This document shows positions 51,722 through 58,406 of a stretch of 64,000 nt of DNA, one piece after another. The first letter of the stretch is position 1. Each line of letters starts with the position of its first letter. The DNA is from Halorubrum sp. CSM-61 (GTDB lineage Archaea > Halobacteriota > Halobacteria > Halobacteriales > Haloferacaceae): assembly GCF_003781945.1 (NCBI RefSeq), contig NZ_RJJW01000001.1, positions 329,921-393,920 on the forward strand, in the 5' to 3' direction. Both the position numbers and the translations under genes were made by a program. The notes under the pieces were generated by a model. That model searched no databases. It had not been told where the DNA came from and was given only the letters and a program-made list of their open reading frames with translations.

Positions 51722-51778
51722 GCGGCTCTCGATAGAAAAGGTTCGACTCCGCGGGTGGGTTTCCGGAGAACGGAAGAA

Positions 51779-53332
51779 GTGAAACGATACATCACGGCGT
51801 TCGTGCTGCTCGCCCTCGTGGGAGCGTTTATGCTCCCATCAGCTGCGGCAGCGTTCACTATCTCTCAATCAGACACCCTCGCGAACGACGACCTCGCGGT
51901 CCAGCCGGCCGACGGCCCGAACGGGCAGTACGCCTACTTAAATGACGACGACGAGATCGCGATCGACGTGTCGGCGTCGAACCCGAACATCCGCGACCCC
52001 TCCTTCGAGGGCGTCAGCGTCGGGACGACCGGGACGGTCGACGACGTGTTCACGATCACGTACACGGGCGACGAGTACGCGCACGCGTGGATCGACCATT
52101 CCGGCGAGAACGTCACCTTCGTCACCGAGGGCGACTCGATCGAGGGCGAGGCCAACAACGTCACGCTCGCTCCGGACGAGACGGTCGCGGTCGGGCTCGC
52201 ACTCGACGCGCGCGGCACGGCGGCAGGCACCACGCTCGGCGCCGACGAGTTCTCGATCCGCGCGGAGATCGCGGAGCCCGAGTCGGTCCCGTCGACCTCG
52301 TCCTCCTCGACGGGGGACGGCGACCCGATCACGACGGTCACGTCTCCGAGCGACGACCGGCGGGAGTTCACCGCGAGCGACATCGACCGCGGCGAGACGG
52401 TTCGGTTCGAGGCGGACGGGATGCACCTCGACGGCGGGAACGTCACCCTCGATCGGCTCGACGTGGAGGGCGTCCGAGCCGATAGCGTCGAGGTGAACGC
52501 CGACGGAAGTCGCGATCCCTTCGCGAACGAGAGCGCGCTGGACGCGCCGACGACTCCTCGGTCGATCGCGTACCTCGGCGTGGAACACGACTTCGGCGCC
52601 GACGAGGTCGACGCGATGACGGTCCGCTTCAGCGCCTCGCGCGAGCGGCTCGACGACGCCGGGATCGACCCGGAGAACGTGACGTTCTACCGTCAGACCG
52701 ACGGGGGCGAGTGGACCGAGAAGGGCGCGAGCGTCGTCGGTGAGGAGACGATCGAGAGCCGCGGACTCCCCGAGGACCGCGTGCACTTCCGGGCGACGAC
52801 CGACGAGTTCTCGACGTTCGCGGTCGCGGAGCGCGTCCCCCGGTTCGACGCGACCGAGGCGACTCTCGACACCCCGGCGATCGATCCCGGCGAGGAGGCG
52901 ACCGTCCGGGCGACGGTGGAGAACGGCGGCGGCGTGGCCGGCGAGCGGACGGTGACGCTGACGGTCGACGATGATCCGGTCGCGAACGAGACCGTCGCGC
53001 TGGCGCCGAACGAGACGGCGACCCTCGCGCTCTCGGCCGCGTTCGAGACCGCGGGCGAGTACGACCTCGCGGTCTCCGGGACGGACGCCGGGACCCTGCT
53101 CGTGGGAGATCCGGCGGGCACCGACGGGGATTCGGTCGGTGACGGAGACGCGAGCGGCGGTGGCGACGGAGACGCGCGCTCCGCGACCGGGGGCGAGGGT
53201 ACCGACGGGTCCGGCGGAGGACCGATCGAGGAGCCTGCCGGCATCGATCTCACCGATCTTGGGAGGCTGCTCGCACTCTCCGTGCTTGCCGTTGCCGGAG
53301 TCGAGCTCCTCCGCCGGATATCGCGGCCGTGA
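51779..53332 (+). CDS. Anchored surface protein with DUF1102-like, PGF-pre-PGF-like and CARDB-like parts
   Basis: 517 aa from the GTG at 51779 (VKRYITAFVLLALVGAFMLPSAAAA signal, with GGAG upstream); a GTG at 51755 is the alternative. The first 150 mature residues resemble the two preceding proteins (FTISQSDTLANDDLAVQPAD, ADEFSIRAEIAE). A central domain (SDIDRGETVRFEADGMHLDGGNVTLDRLDVEG...VTFYRQTDGGEW) looks PGF-pre-PGF-like. A CARDB-type domain (IDPGEEATVRATVENGGGVAGERTVTLTV) leads to a Gly/Asp stalk and a C-terminal helix with RRISRP. It could anchor or cap the fibre subunits. Confidence 0.72.
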   Translation: MKRYITAFVLLALVGAFMLPSAAAAFTISQSDTLANDDLAVQPADGPNGQYAYLNDDDEIAIDVSASNPNIRDPSFEGVSVGTTGTVDDVFTITYTGDEYAHAWIDHSGENVTFVTEGDSIEGEANNVTLAPDETVAVGLALDARGTAAGTTLGADEFSIRAEIAEPESVPSTSSSSTGDGDPITTVTSPSDDRREFTASDIDRGETVRFEADGMHLDGGNVTLDRLDVEGVRADSVEVNADGSRDPFANESALDAPTTPRSIAYLGVEHDFGADEVDAMTVRFSASRERLDDAGIDPENVTFYRQTDGGEWTEKGASVVGEETIESRGLPEDRVHFRATTDEFSTFAVAERVPRFDATEATLDTPAIDPGEEATVRATVENGGGVAGERTVTLTVDDDPVANETVALAPNETATLALSAAFETAGEYDLAVSGTDAGTLLVGDPAGTDGDSVGDGDASGGGDGDARSATGGEGTDGSGGGPIEEPAGIDLTDLGRLLALSVLAVAGVELLRRISRP

Positions 53333-53381
53333 ACGCGGCGCCGGCGACAGGCCTTAGCGGCTGGTCCGCGAGGCTCGGAGC

Positions 53382-54320
53382 GTGACGGGCCGCCCGAACG
53401 CACGGAACGACGAGAGCGACGGGAGCGCGGGGGAACGGGACGCCGGCGGTGGCGACCCCAGCGACGCCGGGTTCCGCCGCGAGCTGCTCGCGCGGGTCCG
53501 ACTCGCGGACCTGCTCGCGCTCGCGGTGGTGCCCGCGACCCTCGTCGCCGTCTTCGCGCTCCCGGAGTCCACGCGTCGGTCGCTGGCGTTCGCGTACGCC
53601 GAGCCGACGGTGCGGACCGCCTTCACCGCCCACTACGTCCACCTCGACGCGAGCCACCTCGCCGGCAACGCGGCGGGGTACGCCCTCCTCGCCGGCGTCG
53701 GATACGCGCTCGCGGTGCTGGCCGGCTACCGGCGGTTCTTCCTGGTCGCGCTCGCGACGTTCCTCGCCGCCTTCCCGTTCGTCCTGTCGGCGCTGAACCT
53801 CGCGGTCCCCCGCAACGCGATCGGCTTCGGGTTCTCCGGAGTCAACATGGCGCTCGCGGGGCTGCTCCCGCTCCTGCTCGGCGTGTACGCCCGCGATCGG
53901 TTCTTTCCGGAGGCGTCGGTCCGAACGCTCCCGGCGGCCTTCTTCCCGCTCGTCGGGTGGATGACGCTTCTGGCGGTGCCGGTCTCGTCGGGAGCCCTCG
54001 ACGCTCCCGAACTCGCCGGACTCGCGGGGCCCGCGGCCGCGGTCGCGGGACTCCTGCTCGGTCTGCTGTACGCGTCGAGCGCCGGGGTTCGAATCCGGCA
54101 GGCGATCCGAGAGGCGGTCCGGGCCGTGGTCTCGAACCCCGGATACGGCGACCTGTTCGCGGTCGGAGTCGCCCTGACCGTCGGGTACCAGATCGTCGGG
54201 TTTCCCGGCAATCCGACGAGCGCGGACGGCGTGGTGAACCTGTACGTCCATCTGCTCGGCTTCTGTCTCGGGTTCATCGGGCCGTTCGCCCTGCTCGCGG
54301 CCGGGGCGTTCGAGGAGTGA
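53382..54320 (+). CDS. Rhomboid-like intramembrane serine protease
   Basis: 312 aa from a GTG. The acidic N-tail of about 35 residues precedes six to eight helices. Rhomboid marks are HLAGNAAGYALLAG (HxxxN), the nucleophile in GFGFSGVNMALAG (GxSG) and the catalytic histidine in YVHLLGFCLGFIG. Its place between the anchored surface protein and the signal peptidase suggests that it trims or releases a membrane-anchored substrate of this cluster; this is inference. Confidence 0.82.
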   Translation: MTGRPNARNDESDGSAGERDAGGGDPSDAGFRRELLARVRLADLLALAVVPATLVAVFALPESTRRSLAFAYAEPTVRTAFTAHYVHLDASHLAGNAAGYALLAGVGYALAVLAGYRRFFLVALATFLAAFPFVLSALNLAVPRNAIGFGFSGVNMALAGLLPLLLGVYARDRFFPEASVRTLPAAFFPLVGWMTLLAVPVSSGALDAPELAGLAGPAAAVAGLLLGLLYASSAGVRIRQAIREAVRAVVSNPGYGDLFAVGVALTVGYQIVGFPGNPTSADGVVNLYVHLLGFCLGFIGPFALLAAGAFEE

Positions 54321-54429
54321 CCGGATCTCACTGCGCTGTCACGAACCACGAGTTTATAACGTATGAATGACATTCCATGATCGACGAGAGAGCGACCGAC
54401 CGCGTCGCCAGATCGCCGAGACACGATCC

Positions 54430-55593
54430 ATGTCCCTCAAGCGCACCCTCTCGATAACGTTACAGGTCGCTGCCGCGCTCGTCGTCGTCTCGCTGATCGT
54501 GGGGCAGTTCCTCGGGCAGCCGGTGCTCCTGAGCTACGTCGAGACGGGGAGCATGCAGCCCGTGCTCGACCCGGGCGACGGCTTCGTCGCGATCCCCGCG
54601 CCGCTCGCCGGCGGGATCGGCGTCGGCGACGTGGTGACCTTCGACGCCCAGGAGATCGAGGGCGGCGGGCTGACGACCCACCGCGTCGTCGAGGAGACGG
54701 AACGCGGGTACGTCACGCGCGGGGACAACAATCCGTTCACCGACCAGGACGGCGGCGAGCCCGTCGTGCAGGAGGCCGACGTCGTCGCGAAGGCGCTCAC
54801 GGTGGGAGGAAACGTGGTCGTCATCCCGCACCTCGGCACCGTCGCGATGGGGTTCCAGTCGGCGCTCGACGCCGTCCAGACCCGGCTGGCGGTCACCTTC
54901 GGAGTCCGGTCGCTACAGGGCACGCAGGGGCTCGCGTACGTCCTGTTCGGGCTCTCGGCGGTCGCGTACGCGGTCGACTGGTATCTCGACAGCGGGAGCC
55001 GCGAGACGCGGGAGCGCGACCGCTCCCGCGACGACGGCACCTCGGTGTTCGCGATCGTCGGCGTGCTCGCGCTGGTGTTGATGGCGACCGCGACCGCGGC
55101 GATGGTCGCTCCCGGCGGGACCCAGGAGTACGGCGTCGTGAGCGCCGAGTTCGAGTCCGAGAATCCGACCGTCATCGAGCGCGGTACGAGCCAGGAGTTA
55201 GAGTACGTCGTCCCCAACGCCGGGCTGGTCCCGGTGTACGCGTACGTCGCCCCGCAGAGCCCGGGCGTCGACGTCGAGCCCGAGCGCGTCGACGTCGGCG
55301 GGCGGAGCGAGGCGTCGACGACGGTGACGCTCACCGCGCCCGACGAGACCGGGTACTACCGGCTGTTCGTCGTCGAACACCGGTATCTCGCCGTCTTGCC
55401 GCCGGGCGTGATCGACGAGCTGTACGGGGTCCACCCGTGGGCCCCGCTGGTCGCGATAAACGGGCTCCTCGGCGGCGGCATCGTCGGACTCGGACTGCTG
55501 TTGCTCCGGGGGGAGCCCGCGCGGATACGCTCCCGGGAATCGCGCGCCAAGCCCCCGCTGTACCGCCGCGTCCTCCGCGAGATCTACAGGTGA
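54430..55593 (+). CDS. ER/SipW-type signal peptidase I with fused extracellular domain
   Basis: 387 aa from the ATG at 54430. A signal-anchor helix (about 12-35) is followed by the S26B catalytic region: serine in YVETGSMQPVLDPGD, histidine in GLTTHRVVEETERGYVTRGDNN (His replaces bacterial Lys) and the Asp in the same segment. Another helix at about 165-185 leads to a second helix at about 210-235, then a beta-rich ectodomain (EFESENPTVIERGTSQELEYVVPNAGLVPVYAYV) and a final helix. SipW-type enzymes process TasA-like fibre subunits. The ectodomain fusion makes it nearly twice the usual length. Confidence 0.85.
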   Translation: MSLKRTLSITLQVAAALVVVSLIVGQFLGQPVLLSYVETGSMQPVLDPGDGFVAIPAPLAGGIGVGDVVTFDAQEIEGGGLTTHRVVEETERGYVTRGDNNPFTDQDGGEPVVQEADVVAKALTVGGNVVVIPHLGTVAMGFQSALDAVQTRLAVTFGVRSLQGTQGLAYVLFGLSAVAYAVDWYLDSGSRETRERDRSRDDGTSVFAIVGVLALVLMATATAAMVAPGGTQEYGVVSAEFESENPTVIERGTSQELEYVVPNAGLVPVYAYVAPQSPGVDVEPERVDVGGRSEASTTVTLTAPDETGYYRLFVVEHRYLAVLPPGVIDELYGVHPWAPLVAINGLLGGGIVGLGLLLLRGEPARIRSRESRAKPPLYRRVLREIYR

Positions 55594-55597
55594 CCGA

Positions 55598-56896
55598 ATG
55601 AGCCAGACTCCCCCCAGCGAAACCCGGCTCCGCCTTCGGGCGGTACTGAACGCACAGTTCACCGCGATCCTCGTCGTGTGTCTCGTCGCCGCGGCGGTCG
55701 GGGGCGCGCTCGTCTACACGACCCACGTCGACCCGGGGACCGAGACCGAGACGCGGACCGTCTCGTCGTTGACCGTCGAGACGGAGTACGTCCACTCCGC
55801 CGAGGTGACGGAGCCGAACCCCGTGTTCGACACCGGGACGGTGCTCGAGGACCGGGACACCTACTTCACGCGGGTCGCGCCCGTACTCGACGTCGACGTG
55901 CGGACGAGCTACGCGGCCGACGCCGCGAGCGACGTCGACGTCTCCTTCGAGTCGGCGCTCGTCGTCCGGAACGTCGACGACGGGAGCGGCGAGGGAGGCG
56001 AGGGCGGGACCGTCTACTGGGACGAGCGGGAGCCGCTGGCGACGGAGACGGTCTCGGGCGTCGACCCCGGCGAGACGGCGACCGCGTCGTTCGCGCTCAA
56101 CAGCTCCGAGGTCGCCGCGACGGCCGACGAGATCGAGTCGGAGCTCGGCGCCTCGCCCGGCGAGACGGAGGCGTTCGTCGCGACCGACGTGACCGTGGAG
56201 GGGACGATCGACGGCGAGCCGACCTCGTACGCGCGGACGGTCGAGATGACGATCGACCCCGGCGACGACACGTACACCGTCTCGGAGCCGGGAGTCCAGT
56301 CGGACACGACGGAGCGGACCGAGCCCGTCGCCGTCGAGCGGAGCTACGGGGCCCTCCGCTCCGCGGGCGGACCGCTGCTGTTCCTCGCGGGGCTCGCCGG
56401 GGCCGGCGGGCTGGCGTACGCCCGCCGCGAGGTCGACCTCGCGCTCTCGCCGGCCGAGCGCGAGTACCTGTCGTACCGAGACGACCGCGCCGAGTTCGCG
56501 GAGTGGATCACGGCGATCCGGCTCCCCGAGTCGGTCCACGAGCGCCCCGAGGCCGAGGCGTCGACGCTCCGCGACCTGGTCGACTTCGCGATCGACAGCG
56601 ACACCGGGGTCGTCGAGGACCCGGCGACCGGCGCGTACCACGCCGTGACCGACGAGTTCGTGTACACGTACGCGCCGCCGACGCTCGCGGCCGAGGGCGG
56701 TGACGGGAACGAGGCGACCGACGGAGAAGCGGCTGCCGGCGCGGTCGGCGCCAAGGGGGCGCCCGGCGGCTCCGCGGCGATCGACGACGACGTGGCACTC
56801 GCCGGGCCGTGGACGCGGGCCGGACACGACCCGGGGACCGTCCCCGACGACCGGCCGTCGGCCGCGGAGGGGGCGGCCCTCGACGAAGGGAGGTGA
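55598..56896 (+). CDS. DUF5305 domain membrane protein
   Basis: 432 aa, starting 4 nt after the signal peptidase stop. The N-terminal helix (about 20-42) is followed by a large extracellular beta-rich domain (TETETRTVSSLTVETEYVHSAEVTEPNPVFDTGTVLEDRDTYFTRVAPVLDVDV), a second helix near 265-285, and a cytosolic tail of about 150 residues with a small ordered part (LSPAEREYLSYRDDRAEFAEWITAIRLPES) and disorder after it. DUF5305 proteins accompany SipW-type peptidases in archaea. A partnering or assembly role is inferred. Confidence 0.82.
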   Translation: MSQTPPSETRLRLRAVLNAQFTAILVVCLVAAAVGGALVYTTHVDPGTETETRTVSSLTVETEYVHSAEVTEPNPVFDTGTVLEDRDTYFTRVAPVLDVDVRTSYAADAASDVDVSFESALVVRNVDDGSGEGGEGGTVYWDEREPLATETVSGVDPGETATASFALNSSEVAATADEIESELGASPGETEAFVATDVTVEGTIDGEPTSYARTVEMTIDPGDDTYTVSEPGVQSDTTERTEPVAVERSYGALRSAGGPLLFLAGLAGAGGLAYARREVDLALSPAEREYLSYRDDRAEFAEWITAIRLPESVHERPEAEASTLRDLVDFAIDSDTGVVEDPATGAYHAVTDEFVYTYAPPTLAAEGGDGNEATDGEAAAGAVGAKGAPGGSAAIDDDVALAGPWTRAGHDPGTVPDDRPSAAEGAALDEGR

Positions 56897-56962
56897 GTCG
56901 GTGCCGACGTGCGCTCGGCGACGACGCCCGACGGAGAGAACTGACCTCTATACCGCCTCCGG

Positions 56963-57865
56963 CTACAGGAACGCCGGTTCCGCGACCGCCTCGCCTTCCG
57001 CCTCGCGCCAGGAGCGCGCCGGCTCCCAGCCGAGCAGCCGCGTCGCCTTCGAGCAGTCGAAGACGGACGCGTCGCCCTCGACGTCGCAGTCGTCCGGGAG
57101 GTCGCCGTGGACCGCCTCGATCGTCGCGGCGGTGTCGCGCCCGAGGAAGTTCTCCGCCGCGGCGACGAGCACCGCCTCGTGGCCCTCGATCGGCGGCTCC
57201 GTGTCGTCCGGCGCGATCGCGGCCTCGGCCGCGGCGATCAGATCGCGGACGTCGACGTACGACCAGCAGTTCCCGCTCAGGTCGGCGGTCTCCGGGTCGA
57301 ACTCCGTCCGCGCGGTTCGGGTCTCCTCGGACCCGGGGTAGGTCACCCACGACGACCGCAGCGAGACGGCGGAGACGCCGTACCGGCGGGCGACCCGCGC
57401 CGCGACCTCCTCGCCGACGACCTTCGAGAGCCCGTAGGGGTCCTCCGGCTCCGTCGGGGTCTCCTCGTCGATCGGGAGGGCGTCGGGGAGCCACTCGTCG
57501 TCCGAGAAGACCGTGCCGTAGAGGCTCTCGCTCGACGCCCACGCGATCCGCGCGCCGACCGCACCCGCGGCGTCGAGGACGTTGTAGGTGCTGACGACGT
57601 TGTTCTCGAAGACCCGCGACCCGGCGTGGCTCTCCGGGTCCGGGATCGCCGCGAGGTGGACTACCGCGTCCGGGTCGGCGGCCTCGATCAGCTGTCTCGT
57701 CTCGCCGTAGTCGGTCAGGTCCGCGGCCTTGAACCCGGCGTTCTCGCGGGTTCCCGGCGGCGTTCGCAGGTCGACGCCGACGACGTCGTGACCGGCGTCC
57801 GCGAAGTGGTCGACGGTCCGGCTGCCGACGCCGCCGCGACTGCCCGTAACGAGGATGGTCGCCAT
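56963..57865 (-). CDS. NAD-dependent epimerase/dehydratase family protein
   Basis: 300 aa from the ATG at 57865. Extended SDR: TILVTGSRGGVGSRTVDHF nucleotide motif, DADAVVHLAAIPDP-type segment, catalytic SSESLYG serine and the YGLSKVVGE YxxxK pair near residue 150. A single cysteine lies in DDCDVEGD. It probably acts on a nucleotide sugar or sugar lactone; the exact reaction is not deducible. It is convergent with the surface cluster. Confidence 0.88.
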   Translation of the reverse strand: MATILVTGSRGGVGSRTVDHFADAGHDVVGVDLRTPPGTRENAGFKAADLTDYGETRQLIEAADPDAVVHLAAIPDPESHAGSRVFENNVVSTYNVLDAAGAVGARIAWASSESLYGTVFSDDEWLPDALPIDEETPTEPEDPYGLSKVVGEEVAARVARRYGVSAVSLRSSWVTYPGSEETRTARTEFDPETADLSGNCWSYVDVRDLIAAAEAAIAPDDTEPPIEGHEAVLVAAAENFLGRDTAATIEAVHGDLPDDCDVEGDASVFDCSKATRLLGWEPARSWREAEGEAVAEPAFL

Positions 57866-57980
57866 ACAGAGGGGTCGCGGAGCGTCGCACCTTACTCCGG
57901 CGATCCGGCCGCGGCGCGGACCGTCGGCGAAGGCTCGGGAAAGTAACCTACTTGAGTGCGGGCGGGCAAGCGTCGAGTGC

Positions 57981-58130
57981 AGTCCCGTGGTGTAGTGGCC
58001 AATCATAATGGCCTTTGGAGGGAATCCGTCGATTTCCGCGGCTAAGACGCGATCACAGTCCGTCTTTGCGGGGACAGTCGTCGGGTGCCCGGAGTCAGCC
58101 ATTGACGGCGGTTCGAATCCGCCCGGGACT
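57981..58130 (+). tRNA. tRNA-Gln (TTG) with a 78-nt intron
   Basis: Acceptor AGTCCCG (57981-57987) pairs with CGGGACT (58124-58130). The anticodon stem ATGGC/GCCAT encloses the loop CTTTGGA with anticodon TTG at 58015-58017. The T arm is GGCGG-TTCGAAT-CCGCC. The canonical intron after position 37 runs about 58019-58096, leaving a 72-nt mature tRNA without encoded CCA. I did not verify the bulge-helix-bulge fold at the splice sites. Confidence 0.93.
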
Positions 58131-58231
58131 ATTCTCCGAGCGAAGTGAGGACGAATAGTCGCACTGCGGATTCGAATCTGGGAACGGAGCGAAGCGGAGT
58201 GACCGCGGTTCGAATCCGCCCGGGACTATTC
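58108..58231 (+). repeat. 27-bp direct repeat of the tRNA-Gln 3' end (att-like)
   Basis: 58108-58134 (T arm to just beyond the tRNA end) is repeated perfectly at 58205-58231, 97 bp downstream. Duplication of a tRNA 3' end is the usual footprint of a tRNA-targeting integrase. Only 70 bp lie between the copies, so any element is gone. A third partial echo (GCGGATTCGAATC) lies near 58166. Confidence 0.8.
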
Positions 58232-58350
58232 GCCGGACGAAGAAGACAGTTCGATTCCGACAACGTACAAGCTCGCTTTCCAGTCGGATCAGAACGGTTT
58301 CACCCCGTTAAGGCACAGAAGTTTTAGAGGTGGCAGCAGATGGTGAGACA

Positions 58351-58404
58351 GTGACCGAGACGACGGACGGCGGCAGCGACGTGTCGGACGAAAGAGACGA
58401 GTAG
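58351..58404 (+). CDS. Possible 17-residue leader ORF before the antiporter operon
   Basis: GTG at 58351 to TAG at 58402-58404 encodes an acidic peptide (VTETTDGGSDVSDERDE). TTTTAGAG about 25 nt upstream could be its TATA box, and its stop is 2 nt before the ATG of the next gene. It may simply be a leader. Coding status is unproven. Confidence 0.35.
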   Translation: MTETTDGGSDVSDERDE

Positions 58405-58406
58405 TG

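Noticed and set aside
54081-54105. T-arm-like stretch (GGTTCGAATCCGG) suggesting a tRNA or tRNA remnant
   Set aside because: It lies inside the rhomboid-like gene in frame, the putative stem has a mismatch, and no acceptor or anticodon arm is nearby.
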